Shown in pieces: positions 34,719 through 45,379 of a DNA stretch of 64,000 nt. Position 1 is the stretch's first letter, and the number at the start of each line of letters is the position of its first letter. The stretch is from Lepidostoma basale (taxonomy: Eukaryota > Arthropoda > Insecta > Trichoptera > Lepidostomatidae): positions 372,001 to 436,000 of the forward strand of contig JAHDVF020001352.1 of the NCBI GenBank assembly GCA_022606425.2. The letters run 5' to 3'. The notes under the pieces are model-generated. The model was not told where the DNA came from, did no database searches, and saw only the letters and a program-made list of their open reading frames with translations. Both the position numbers and the translations under genes were made by a program.

Positions 34719-35125
34719 TACGAGGGCGGTTTGATAAGCCAGTGACTTTTTGAATTTCTCGCGCAGTAACTTTAAATGCAACACTGATCCCGTCAACTAC
34801 CATCTATGAATAGACTACCGTACAATTTTGAGAAGACTGCGTCATTTTGTTTGTAGTTGATATCCATTGAAAGCAAACAATCTCGTGAATTGTAACGAAA
34901 ATGTATAAAAAGTGAATTTCATGTGCTGATTAAGCATTATTTTTTGCGTAAAAAAACCATCAGCGAAACCAAGGAAAGGCTTGATAAATACTGGAGGGAC
35001 TCTGCACCATCAATTTCAATGGTTAAGAAGTGGTCTACTGAGTTCCATTGTGGTCGTACCAGCACAAGTGACACCGAACGTTCAGGTCACCCAAAATAGG
35101 TCGTCACTTCAAATACCTGGTTAAT
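34719..35125 (+). mobile_element. Mariner-type transposon, 5' part only
   Basis: A TA is followed by an end resembling mariner inverted repeats, CGAGGGCGGTTTGATAAGCC. About 180 bp later a frame encodes EFHVLIKHYFLRKKTISETK-like sequence, then YWRDSAPSISMVKKWSTEFH and CGRTSTSDTERSGHPK. This is the N-terminal DNA-binding (helix-turn-helix) part of a mariner transposase. A stop follows and the catalytic part and second end are missing. Confidence 0.8.
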
Positions 35126-35265
35126 TATGTGGTGATGTTTAATTTCGATTACTGATAATGACCGTAAATGGGTCGCTAACACAATAATACTCGTATTATC
35201 ATAAGTTTACACTTTAGGGCAGAGAAGTGCTAATGAAAAAGTCGTGCTGTCGTAGTTTGTGAAAT
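35126..35265. other. Spacer
   Basis: Nothing recognised. Confidence 0.3.
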
Positions 35266-35269
35266 GTTA

Positions 35270-35600
35270 ACGAAGATTGTTAATGAATAATGGAGGAATT
35301 TAATTCGTCAGCTTCGGTCGGGGGGCAGAGGTCGCCGGCGACTCTAATTCCCAGCTATCGTCGCATCAATTGAGAGTTTCTCTGGAATGATCGTAGAGAA
35401 CGAGAGGCTGGGACCGGGACCGCGGACGGGTCATTAGAGTTTCACGAGAATAATGGGACGCCCACTGCTTCCAAGATTATTACGTTATCATAAAAAATTT
35501 CCTAATTAACATTAACAAAGATCAACGAGTGAGAGTTTGCGAGCATTACAAATAATATGCGCTGAGCAGTTGGCAGATGGCAGGTGGCAGTGCACAATGG
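35270..35600. promoter_or_regulatory. GC-rich single-copy island, candidate enhancer
   Basis: It has GGTCGGGGGGCAGAGGTCG and GGACCGGGACCGCGGACGG with GTCATTAGAG and TCTAATTCCC cores. It shares no sequence with repeats in the window. There is no long frame. The role is inferred. Confidence 0.32.
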
Positions 35601-35604
35601 TATT

Positions 35605-35828
35605 CTTGTGCCGACCCGTATGCATCGAAATGAAACATGGAACTGGTAAAAGAAGGATGAAAGTCAAATAAATGTAGTAGAAATTATATCTCTTGAACGA
35701 ATGTAGATATGATTAAATATGAGTGTCGAATGAATATATAAGAAGTGAATGCAGTGCAAATCAAAGTGTTATGAAAGAAAATAATGAAAGTAAAATTAAG
35801 ATGGTTTGGACACATGGGAAGAATGAAC

Positions 35829-35859
<31 letters not shown>

Positions 35860-36250
35860 TTGTTGAATCGCTCTTTACATCATGACAGCATGAGCCAAAT
35901 CGATGTAAAGGGTATTTATAGATATCATAGTGATTCTCGTGACATGAAATGACACGTGAATTCAACACCAGACCAAAGACAGGGTGGCAATCACATTGCC
36001 CTCGCCGGAAATCGAACCCGGAACCTTCGGGTTCGGAATGTAGAAAGTATGGTAAAAAAATAATATGATAACGTTGTAAATGGACCAAGAAATATAGGAA
36101 GACCGAGGAAAACATAACACACTCAAATCAATCAAATATATTAATAGTTAGCCACGTGAAAAGTATGTCAAAATAGGACAATGTGGCGGTGCATTATTTC
36201 TGCATACCCCTTTGGAGACGCGGTGTGATTGTTTAGTTAATTATACAAAA
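35605..36250 (+). mobile_element. Family A RTE-like copy split by a SINE
   Basis: The left part (GTATGCATCGAAATGAAACA to CACATGGGAAGAATG) and the right part (GAAAGTATGGTAAAAAAATA to CCCCTTTGGAGACGCGGTG) are contiguous in other copies. Between them sits a minus-strand SINE. Confidence 0.75.
35828..36040 (-). mobile_element. tRNA-derived SINE nested in family A, ATT tail
   Basis: On the plus strand it begins with about nine TTA units, then TTTTGTTGAATCGCTCTTTA, and ends with the inverse head (GGAAATCGAACCCGGAACC). Its own tRNA head is truncated at the A box. Confidence 0.8.
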
Positions 36251-36425
36251 TCGCCAAATAAAAGTAACCATATCAAAAACTTACATAACCTAACAATATT
36301 ATCCAAAACAATCTAGTGAGATATAATTTCATAAGAAATTTAATTTGATTGTAGGTATCGTAATTAAATACAAATTCTTTACCTCCATACAATTTATAAG
36401 AAAGGAGCATTCTAGTATAATATAA
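36251..36425. other. AT-rich spacer
   Basis: Nothing recognised. Confidence 0.3.
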
Positions 36426-36429
36426 CTAT

Positions 36430-36735
36430 CCCATTTCTTCCCGTATCAAAAGGCACAAAAGACAGAGAAGGAACTCGACCGGTGGTCTCGCGTCTCGCTC
36501 ATTCCCGCACGTCCCCTATGACCGTGTGCGAGCAGTGCCTGAATCAAATGATCAAAGAGATGGGTTCCCGCGCATTCTGGTCCCCGTTACTGTACAACGA
36601 ATCGGTTATTTTTTTAATACATTTTTTACGCTTTTTTCTATTGTGATAAATTAACAGGTAGAAAAGGGGATGTTAGCGAGACTTGGAGGGTCCGAGCCGT
36701 GCCCGTAACCTTACAGTAACCTTATTATTTTGATT
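36430..36735. promoter_or_regulatory. GC-richer single-copy island with a TCF-type site
   Basis: It holds TGATCAAAGAGATGGG (core at 36550-36557), which on the minus strand gives CTTTGATC, the TCF/Pangolin core. It also holds GGTGGTCTCGCGTCTCGC and GGGTTCCCGCGC. Wingless signalling acts on Serrate in fly wings, so the site is suggestive, but one core is weak evidence. Confidence 0.33.
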
Positions 36736-36814
36736 GTGAAAAGGCTAAATGGATCATCACAAAAAAAAAAATGCGAGACTTAATCAAATAAATATTTCTC
36801 ATATAATAATGCCC

Positions 36815-37195
36815 TAGAAATACTCTTATAATTAATACGAATGAAAACGTCTATTTACTATACATTTTATTATATTTAAATGGTTATGACATGTTTCGCA
36901 TTGCTAGGGCATTATCAATTAATTTGAGCCTAGATTAAAGCCTGGACACGACCTGATTTATTCTTCATAATAATGATCTAGTTTTTGCTCATATGGGAGA
37001 TTGTATGATAAATTCTAATACCACTTAAAAAATTTGTGTTAGTATTTAAAAAATAATATAAATATTATATAATAATAAAATTAAAAAACATGTCATTCAC
37101 ACAAAATATAAAGAAACTTATAGAAAACAGACGTTTTCAATCGAATAATTTTTTTGATATAGAGTTTTTGCATCACTTTGCATCATTTTTGCACC
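36815..37195. repeat. Family D palindromic element
   Basis: AATTAATACGAATGAAAACG and GACATGTTTCGCATTGCTAG form the left arm. AACATGTCATTCACACAAAA and AAAACAGACGTTTTCAATCG form the right arm. The middle is longer than in other copies. Confidence 0.65.
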
Positions 37196-38300
37196 TTATC
37201 ATGATAACATTAATATATTTAAAAAATTGAGCAGGTATTATCAAACAGTATCTAAAAATAAATAATGAGCTCTGAACTATGTATTTTGCTCACTGCCAAC
37301 TATAAACGCTAAAGAAAAATATAATGAATGTTTGAAAATATAGTTCAAGTAGTTATTTTAATATCTTAATACAATATTTACAAATTCATTCCTAGTAATG
37401 AAAATAAAATAAACAAGTTATATTCTCATTACTTAAAAAGAAGTTATGTGAAAGTAAATATGTACTATACATAAAAATCATATTTATTATTTATTAGTTA
37501 CAAAAATATTTTATACAAAACTATCAATTTAACAGCAAATTATCGAATGGTGAAATTTGAATTATAACGTTTATTTTTGCTTTTAATATACGTGAAAGAG
37601 TATTGTATAATTTCATACATTTGTGAAATGTCTATTGGATTAGACAAAATAATTAAAACGTACATTCAAAACAAAAGTCTGAACGAGCCTATTTTTTTGC
37701 TTAATGGTTGGAGCAATATCGGCGTAGATGGGACCATAATGTTTGTTAACTTTTTTTATTCCATTATTATTACTTTTTTAACTCTTTTAAATATTCTATG
37801 TATTTATGTTTGTGATAGCATTATTTTTTTAATGTTTCTATGTGTTTTTATACATGTATTATAATCGATGTTTGTTACCCTAAATAAATAAAATAAAATA
37901 AAAATATATTTCGGTGGTTGGTCCGTATTTCCTTTTCACTGTCGATTTCATTAAAGACAATCTCATTATAAAAAGTCCCGATCCGGTAGTAAACTAATTT
38001 AATTATTTGGGTGAAACAATCGTGGAGGAATAAAAGTGTAGTGGAAACCATATAATAGGGTGAAAACCTGTTGTTCTTTTTATAAATGTCTTCAGCTGGA
38101 GAACATAAATAATATAATGTACTTAATATATAAACTCACTACGGACGAATTTAATAAGGCACTCTGCACTGGTGACTTTCATATTAATTACTAGAAGATT
38201 TTGTATGGAAAAAATATACCAACTTAATTTTAATGTCTTTTAAAAACAAGTGTACAAAAAAAAACATAATTTTATAGTAATATTTAAAAAAATCACTTTA
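37196..38300. other. Single-copy AT-rich stretch
   Basis: A 95-residue plus frame (37577-37864), hydrophobic toward its end, shows no family resemblance. A+T bias probably explains it. No gene called. Confidence 0.35.
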
Positions 38301-38309
38301 TTGAAGGTT

Positions 38310-38465
38310 GACCTTCGTAGCAGAGTGGTAAGAGCTCTGACAGTCATGCCGAAGGTCCCGTGTTCGATTCCCGGCGATGTGATTGTCACACTGACATTGG
38401 TCTGGTGTGGAATTCACATGACAATAAAATGGCGATAGATTTGCTACATAAATCATGAAAATCAA
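38310..38465 (+). mobile_element. tRNA-derived SINE, left part
   Basis: It has the head GACCTTCGTAGCAGAGTGG, the B box GTTCGATTCCC and the body to ATCATGAAAATCAA. The rest continues at 39175-39255 beyond a family A insertion. Confidence 0.85.
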
Positions 38466-39174
38466 AACAAAACAAAAAACTAACTAACCATCAAGCCGTC
38501 TCCCGAAGGGGTAGGCAGAAATAATGGACTGCCACACTTTTCTTTCCTGACATATTTCTCTCGCTTCCTCAACATTCATACATCGTGTCATGCACGCGCG
38601 TCGATTTTTCTGACTCCTCACATGGCCGACATTCAATATTTGATTTATTTGATCGTGCCACATTTTCCTTGGTCTTCCTCTATTTCTGGTACCATTTACA
38701 TCATTAACATATAATTTTTTTACCATTCTTTCTTCATTCATTCTTTCCATATGTCCAAACCATCTAATGATCCTTTCATTATTTTGTTCATGACACCATC
38801 ATTCGCACCGCATTCACTTCTTATATTTTCATTCGGCACTCTATCATACACAGAGTATCCACACATTCTTCTAAGAGATCTCATTTTAACTGCATTTATT
38901 CTACTTTCATCCTTATTTTGCCAGTTCCATGCTTCGCTTCCATACATAAGGGTCGGTAGAAGAACACCATTGTGCACTGCCATTCTAGCTTTTTTTTGAT
39001 AGGTTTTTGTTTGCGATGACAACTTTAAGTGCACCATTCACTTTGTTGCCTGCCCCAACCCTTCTTTCAATATCCCTCTCCACTCGCCCATCTCTTGTAA
39101 ACATACTACCTAAATACACGAACTCAACTACTTGCTCCAAATTTTCACCATTCACGCTAATGTTATGTTATGTT
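38466..39174 (-). mobile_element. Family A RTE-like copy inserted into the SINE
   Basis: This is the longest family A copy. On minus, two overlapping frames read YGSEAWNWQNKDESRINAVK, RRMCGYSVYDRVPNENIRS, MERMNEERMVKKLYVNDVNG, TRNRGRPRKMWHDQINQIL and NVGHVRSQKNRRACMTRCMN. The tail lies at 38478-38500. It is flanked by ATGAAAATCAA at 38455-38465 and 39175-39185, an 11 bp target-site duplication. The reverse transcriptase core is missing (5' truncation). Confidence 0.9.
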
Positions 39175-39255
39175 ATGAAAATCAATGATAGCTAAAAATA
39201 AATTGTTTACAGTAATTGGGTTCAAACGACCTGTTGTGTATAAAAAAAAGATTAA
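39175..39255 (+). mobile_element. tRNA-derived SINE, right part
   Basis: It resumes with ATGAAAATCAATGATAGCTA and ends with the GGGTTCAAACGACCTGTTG end. Confidence 0.85.
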
Positions 39256-39425
39256 GGTGTTAACAATATGGATTTCAATTTGAAATTTGGAATAGAATTA
39301 TTAGCACAGATTAATCCACCGTCATTTATTAAATATTTTTAAAGAATAAAAATATTGAACACATCATGTTTCGGAGGTGACCTCCATCCTCGGGAGGATA
39401 GAGGGGGTCACCTCCACTCAAAAAG
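39250..39425 (-). repeat. Family E element with hammerhead-like motif
   Basis: The E end AAGGTGTTAACAATATGGAT is present. The minus motif (39361-39392) has a hairpin GGAGG/CCTCC, GAAAC, then ATGAT in place of ATGTC, and CCGAGGA in place of CTGAGGA. Confidence 0.55.
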
Positions 39426-40115
39426 TAGTTCAACTGAAATATGTCATTATTTTTATTCAGATTTGTATACGCATATTTCGTGTTAAATTTAACCTGTAAA
39501 AAAAGCTAAATATCTGACGTTATATTTAGGAATCTAGCGTATTAAAAAACGATAAATCAAAATGTAATAAGTTTATATTTAAATATGTAAAACATCTTAA
39601 ATATTAATGAGCCTATTGTAAAAAATCTATAAAACAATTTGCCGAACCCACTTATTGATGTCATTTGGAAATATCAATACGGAAGACATGATTTATGTCC
39701 AATTCCAAAATGCAGAACGTAAAATCGAAATAAAATTTAACCGTAAAATCAGACTGTCGGACGTAATTTATTAACGCGCTCGGAGACATTAGCATTGTCG
39801 CTTTCTAGTTTTCAAACAATTTGATAAATCTTGTTTATAGCGAAAAAAACTAATGACTGAATCCAAAGCAGAAATAAAAATTATCTGTGTCAGTTCCGCT
39901 TTATTAGATCAGACTCTAAATAGTCACTTGTCTGGGCCAGACAACCTGTCCTTGAGAAATTGTATAAATCTATGACATTTAGTTTTCAATGTTGAGTTGT
40001 TCCTATTGTTCAGAAACATAACGATTTATTTTATGGTTCTATCCAGACAAGTCTGTAGGTAAAGTAAAATATTTCATTTTCTACCCACTATATTAATATT
40101 ATTATTTTATAAGGC
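39426..40115. other. Single-copy stretch
   Basis: No gene or repeat. TCAGTTCCGC and TCTGGGCCAGACAACC near 39890-39950 are slightly GC-richer. Confidence 0.3.
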
Positions 40116-40119
40116 AGAT

Positions 40120-40770
40120 TTTATTTTATTATTTTTATTCTACCGACCCTTATGTATGGAAGCGAAGCATGGAACTGGCAAAAGAAGGATGATAGTAGAA
40201 CATATGCAGTAGAAATGAGATCTCTTAGACGAATGTGTGGATACTCTGTGTATGATAGAGTGTCGAATGAAAATATAAAAAGTGAATGCGGTGCGAATGA
40301 TGGTGTTATGAACAAAATAATGAAAGGATCATTAAGATGGTTTGGACATATGGAAATAATGAATATAGAAAGAATAGTACAAAAATTATATGTTCACGAT
40401 GTAAATGGAACCAGAAATAGAGAAAGTCTATTCTTTCTACCTTTAGTGTACTTAGTTAAAACAAACTTCTAAAAATGTAGTTCTTTCACATAGAAAGATT
40501 GAGTGAAGACAGAATGGTGAAGAAGGTATATGTAACTGACGTGAACGGAGCTAGAAATAGAGGAAGACCGAGTACAACGTGGCACGATCAAATTAATCAA
40601 ATATTAAATATCGGTCACGTTAGGAGTCGGAGAAATCGACGTGCGTGCATGACAAGATGTATGAATGTAGAGGAACGAGAGAAGTATGTCAGGACAGAAG
40701 AGTGTGGGGTTCCATTATTTATGCCTACCCCTTCGGTGAGACGGCGTGATGGTTATTTAGTCAGTTAAAT
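40120..40770 (+). mobile_element. Family A RTE-like copy with internal break
   Basis: The first frame (from 40152) reads YGSEAWNWQKKDDSRTYAVE, RRMCGYSVYDRVSNENIKSE and LRWFGHMEIMN. At about 40428-40498 sequence is replaced. A second frame (40499-40768) continues RMVKKVYVTDVNGARNRGRP and NQILNIGHVRSRRNRRACMT. It lacks the GTTA tail, ending GACGGCGTGATGGTTATT. The overlap of regions suggests two copies joined or an internal duplication. Confidence 0.85.
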
Positions 40771-41325
40771 GGTTGTTCTGCAGATAATTGGAAATTTTGA
40801 TCAACTTTGACTAATGATTTTGCCGACCGCTGCACCAGACACCAGGAATGCTTGCTTTGAGCAGTATGTAGTTACCATGCCATTATAGACGGAAAATACT
40901 TTGTACTGCCATGTTAATAAAATAAATGTATAAATGTGCTCTTTGCTACACGAGCATGAATGCTGATAATATCACTTAAAGAAATCAGATAGTTACATCT
41001 CAATCAAATTTTATTGCATCCAGAATCAGCCCTTAACACGGCATTTAATAGCAGTCCTTGATACACCAGCAGCCTCTATGTGAATGCGGTAGATATTCGA
41101 GAAGAGCAAACGAGTTTAAAAGAGAATTTCATTAGTTCTACCGTTTAATGGGAACATTAAATATATATTACTCGTAAATATAAAGCTATATATAAACGTT
41201 ATTTACTCACGCAGTGTAATAAGCTTAAGCTCTTAAGATTCAGATGAATGTAAGAATAATCATAACTTAATAGTTTAATGTTGTTATAACAATTATTTTC
41301 TAGAATTTAAATAGCAATGCTGTTT
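40771..41325. other. Single-copy stretch
   Basis: No gene recognised. Confidence 0.3.
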
Positions 41326-41327
41326 AT

Positions 41328-41620
41328 ATTCCACTTTAATGTAATAAATATTTTTATTAAATAAAAATATCAACCACGACATGTTTCGGAGGTTACCTTC
41401 ATCCTCATAAATATATTACTAAACTCTAAACAAAGAAAGACTTATTATATAAAGAAACATTAGATAAAATATTTTGACAAATCTTTAAAAGTTCAACGAC
41501 GTTGATATTTTTATTTTAAAAAAATATTTAATAAATTAATGTGGAATATCAAATGTTTTTTATTTTTTTATTCAAAGGTTATAAAAATGGAATTCCCCAG
41601 AGTTAACGCCTTAACCTTCA
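41328..41620. repeat. Family E palindromic element
   Basis: Arms TTCCACTTTAATGTAATAAA and its inverse (AATTAATGTGGAATATC) enclose a minus motif (41374-41408) with GAAAC, AT, GTC and hairpin GAAGG/CCTCC. The box has A for the first C. It ends with the inverse E terminus, CCAGAGTTAACGCCTTA. Confidence 0.65.
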
Positions 41621-42155
41621 ATAAAATATCTGTAAATTTCACTACATAAAACAATAAATATGTACCTATTTATTATAAACATGAATTATTGTAAAATTAC
41701 TGTTTTTGTAATGAAATGAACTTTTCAAAAACAGCTATAATTTTTTTTTTATATTTGAAAGCTTATAGAGTTATACTATTTAGCTGATTCGATTCGATAT
41801 AAATATCATGCATTTTATATTTTTTTAGTAAATGCATAATAATAATTTCTGAATAATTTCTTTATGAAATAACTTTATATGGTTGTTAAATCTATTTTTA
41901 TTTTACAACTAAAATTACAATATGTAAAAACAATGAATAATAAATATTGATTAAAATACCGTCGGATGTATTAATGAAACACAATGGACCATTCATAACC
42001 TGACCGTTCATGAAACCGAAAGAATGAAATATAGTAGGAATTTAAATTGTCTGTACATATTGAGTAGAAACGTAATTGATTGAATGAACTGCTCGCTAAT
42101 GTAAATCTTTTAACAGAAGCAAAGCATAATTTTGTTAAAATGTAACAGAATTTCA
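41621..42155. other. AT-rich stretch
   Basis: No gene or repeat recognised. Confidence 0.3.
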
Positions 42156-42389
42156 AAATGATTAGTGAGAAAGTTGTGCGATGGGGAAGACCGAGAAGAC
42201 GTTACTCTGGAGATCATGTAGAGACAGCGTGATAAGTAAAGCGGCATATAAAATACAAACAGGCATTCGATCTTCAAGAAGACAAGCCAAAAGTTGACGA
42301 GGCAGTTAGACATCTACATCCCAGAAACGCACTCCTAAATAAATCAGATGAAAATGTGAATATATCAAAAAATACGGTACAAATAATTC

Positions 42390-42705
42390 AATCGGAAATA
42401 ATTGACCGCCACACTGTTCTTTCCTGACATACTTCTCTCGATTCCTTCGATTCAATATTCATACATCGTGCCATGCAGGCTCGACGATTAATCCGTCTCC
42501 TCACGTGTTAGACATTTAATATTTGTTTGATCTGATCATATCATGTTTTCCTCGACCTTCGTCTATTTTTTGCTCCATTGACATCGTTAACGTACACATT
42601 CTTTATCATATTTTGAACGTGTCAAAATCATCTAAATTAATTTTTCAATATTGTGGTCATAACGCACGTCGATTTCTCCGACTCCTCGCGTGGACAACAT
42701 TATAT
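42390..42705 (-). mobile_element. Family A RTE-like fragment, decayed
   Basis: It has ACCGCCACACTGTTCTTTCC, ATTCATACATCGTGCCATGC and GACATTTAATATTTG, then CATGTTTTCCTCGACCTTCG, all inverse family A. A short second piece with CACGTCGATTTCTCCGACTC follows at 42664. Confidence 0.6.
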
Positions 42706-43095
42706 ATTTATTGATTAATTAATAGTGATAATTATAGATGGGCCAAATTGTGAAAGAAGCGGAAATGGCCAATTGACTTTAATTTAAGAGCAGGTGTAAC
42801 ATTTATTAAAAAATGAGGAGTGTTTCGCAGTGTGCTTGCCCATATAAAACGGAAGCGTAATTGTTGGCTAGCGATTCAATTTTAAATGTAGAAATATGCA
42901 CTGTTTGTATAATCTCGAAAGCATAATTAAAACGCTTTAAATAGTTACATCCGTGGAACATGATAATTAACCGGATTGTGATGTTCGTTGCATAACGCGT
43001 TATCATATTATATAAATGGCAATAACATTAGCTTTTGTATTATAAAAATATATATATTTGAAATCACATGGTAGAAGTATATTGAAAACAATTAC
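42706..43095. other. Spacer
   Basis: No feature recognised. Confidence 0.3.
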
Positions 43096-43099
43096 AATA

Positions 43100-43558
43100 G
43101 AACATAGAAGGAGTACCCATCGCTTACCCGAGGCTGTTATAGGGCGCAGCGGCGCTTTCGTCAGCCTTGCTCATTCACTTCCTAGGCCCGTCCTCGTCCA
43201 GGGGCACATTTAAGCTTCTCTTTCTTATTTTTTCCCCTTCTATGCCCCGCACTTACAAACACAATCACGTGGTATATATAAACAATAAAATCATCATTTT
43301 GTCTCTAAGGGAATATAAAAGTAAAAATCTTAAAATTAATAGGGTAAGAAGGCGGGACACAATTGGGGGGTGGAATATAGTAAATGTTGGGTTTAGGGAA
43401 AAAACAGTAGAGTTAGTAGACAGGGGAAGAAGTGTTGTATTTGAGTAGGATATACATGAAAAACTAGAAATCGTTTAATTATATCTTTAAATTCTATATA
43501 AACGGATAACTCCACGCCCCACCTGTGGGGCAGAAATAGAATTAAAATAAAATAAAAT
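43100..43558 (+). repeat. Unclassified retroposon-like segment with AAAAT tail
   Basis: It starts GC-rich (GGCGCAGCGGCGCTTTCG), ends with a hairpin CCCCACCTGTGGGG, then AATAAAATAAAAT repeats. A 93-residue frame inside is unlike a reverse transcriptase. It resembles a short retroposon or a retrotransposon 3' untranslated region. Confidence 0.4.
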
Positions 43559-43589
43559 CTTTACAAAATCTTTTTTAAATTATAATAAT

Positions 43590-43712
43590 ATTTTATTAAA
43601 ATCTACTAATGTTCGTGTCTTCGCCGGTTTCGGAAGCTCGCTATCTATCATCTTCTGATCTGTCAAAACTGGTCGAAGATACAAATATTAGTAGATTTTA
43701 AATAAATATACA
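43590..43712. repeat. Palindrome with degraded hammerhead-like centre
   Basis: AAAATCTACTAATGTTCGTG pairs with the side ATATTAGTAGATTTT. The middle has CGCCGGTTTCGGAAGC and CTGTCAAAACTGGTCGAAG. The motif is partly deleted. Confidence 0.55.
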
Positions 43713-43739
43713 TTTTAAACAGATTTTTTTTAAATATAT

Positions 43740-43835
43740 TTTCATTATTAACATTTCTCCCTTATTTCGTCATTCGGTATTTTATCATATATCGTTTTCC
43801 CGCACATTCTTCTCAGTAATCTCATTTCTACTGAA
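43740..43835 (-). mobile_element. Family A fragment
   Basis: CGTCATTCGGTATTTTATCA and CCGCACATTCTTCTCAGTAA match the inverse of the family A block around MCGYSVYD. Confidence 0.5.
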
Positions 43836-43974
43836 ACATAAAAATATAAAAAATAAGCTATTGCTTAACTATAACTTATTTTACGTAAGTACAATCAAAT
43901 TAATAAAATATTTGAAGTCAATTTAGGAATTGGTTGTTTTAAAAGTTTTAATTTTTGAAGCGCTGCGAATTCGA

Positions 43975-44205
43975 AGCAAATAATGATGCGATTCGCGTAG
44001 AAGTGGCAATGGAATTACATAATCGTATTCAATGTCAATGTCAGTACTCGGGATCATCATTTCGCTCGGAGGCGTTGAACTCCATTCAATCAGCGCGGCT
44101 TGTAACTTGATTATATCCCCCGACTATCGAAAACGTAGCACGAAATGCAAAGTTCACGCAAAACGTCAATTGTAATGGGTAAGCATGTCACTTTGAATTG
44201 AACTG
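43975..44205. promoter_or_regulatory. GC-richer single-copy island, candidate enhancer
   Basis: It includes TCGCTCGGAGGCGTTGAAC and CAATCAGCGCGGCTTG. No frame or repeat. The role is inferred. Confidence 0.25.
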
Positions 44206-44524
44206 TAAACGGACTAAAATAATAGAAATCTTATGTACTTAGGAATAAGTGACAAAACTTATTTTAAACATTGCAGTAATCTTTATTGTTTTCATAAATA
44301 CAGATCTTGTTTGTATTTTTCAAAAATCTACATTTTAATTATTATTAATAACCCTCATTATTAATTTGATACAGTCGTTAAAAAAAAGTAAATACCTATG
44401 GTATATATTAAGATTATAAATGCACTATTATTTTGAGACTTTTAAGAAAATAAATAAAAACGAAAAAATAAATAAACAGAATTCCTATAACGATTTAATT
44501 CGAAATTCCTATCTCAAAAAATGA

Positions 44525-44685
44525 TCCAAGAGTTAATGATATATATTTACCTATGTAAGCGTATGTTTTCTAGAAGTTTTGTTATATTTTATGGTAGTGA
44601 CTTGTTTTGACTTGCTAGGAAATTATCAAATGTAGCAAGGCAAAATATGTATATCATATTTGTGTATATTAAATTATCCAAATTG
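44525..44685. repeat. Family D arm
   Basis: GTTTTCTAGAAGTTTTGTTA, then TGACTTGTTTTGACTTGCTA and GTAGCAAGGCAAAATATG. The outer ends are lost. Confidence 0.5.
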
Positions 44686-44737
44686 AATACTTTATTTGTA
44701 ATATATTCGAGTTTTATATAACCGAACAAAAGTCGAA

Positions 44738-44962
44738 CGAGTCGACCTTTGTGGCAGAGTGGTAAGAGCTCTGACTTCCATACCGAAGGTCCCGGGTTCG
44801 ATTCCCGGCGATGGCAGTGTGATTGTCACACTGTCTTTGGTCTGGTGTAGAATTCACGTGACAATAAAATGACGATGGATTGGCTACCTATCACATGTCA
44901 TAAGAATCAATATAATAGCTAAAATAATTTGTGTACAATAAGTAATTGGCGAGGTAGTCATC
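44738..44962 (+). mobile_element. tRNA-derived SINE, best preserved copy
   Basis: A box TGGCAGAGTGG lies at 44752-44762 and B box GGTTCGATTCC at 44795-44805, the internal RNA polymerase III promoter of a tRNA-derived SINE. Then follow the hairpin GTGTGATTGTCACACTGTC, the body GAATTCACGTGACAATAAAA and the CATGTCATAAGAATCAAT region. The 3' end is short. It is not a tRNA gene, because the body continues as in all other copies. Confidence 0.9.
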
Positions 44963-45019
44963 TGCCAATCGATCCCTCGACTATTCCCTCCAACACATTA
45001 TGCAGGAAACATTCGTGTC

Positions 45020-45088
45020 GTTCAAAAATCATTTAGGAATATCAAAACACAAACTTAAAAACTAAAACATCTTATATAATCGGAATTT
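45020..45088 (+). repeat. Single unit of the 13.5 kb minisatellite
   Basis: CATTTAGGAATATCAAAACA and AAAACTAAAACATCTTA match the unit at 13530-13890. Confidence 0.6.
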
Positions 45089-45139
45089 TTACATCGTCAT
45101 TTAAATAGTAATAAATAAATGAATTAAATAGTCCATTGT

Positions 45140-45268
45140 TTTTGCCGAAACACTATGATATTTTAACATTTTATAACTGTTAATTCAAAAACTTGTTTTA
45201 TATCACTAAGTTGATATATTTATATGTGATACAAAACAAAGTTTTTGAATTAACAGTTATAAATAAAT
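45140..45268. repeat. Palindrome
   Basis: ATAACTGTTAATTCAAAAAC pairs with its inverse 60 bases on. A GCCGAAACACTATG sits just outside the left arm. Confidence 0.7.
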
Positions 45269-45379
45269 AAATGGTGTAATAACGAATTCATTATATTTAA
45301 ATCGACACGGTATCGCACTCACAGACTTGTGAAAACGAAATATATAAAAAGCATTTTAGTAATATAATTCATCGAATAA

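Noticed and set aside
37577..37864. Small membrane protein
   Set aside because: Hydrophobicity follows from T-rich DNA, and no homology is seen.
44752..44825. A tRNA gene (A and B boxes present)
   Set aside because: The sequence continues into the same body as nine other copies, so it is a SINE head.
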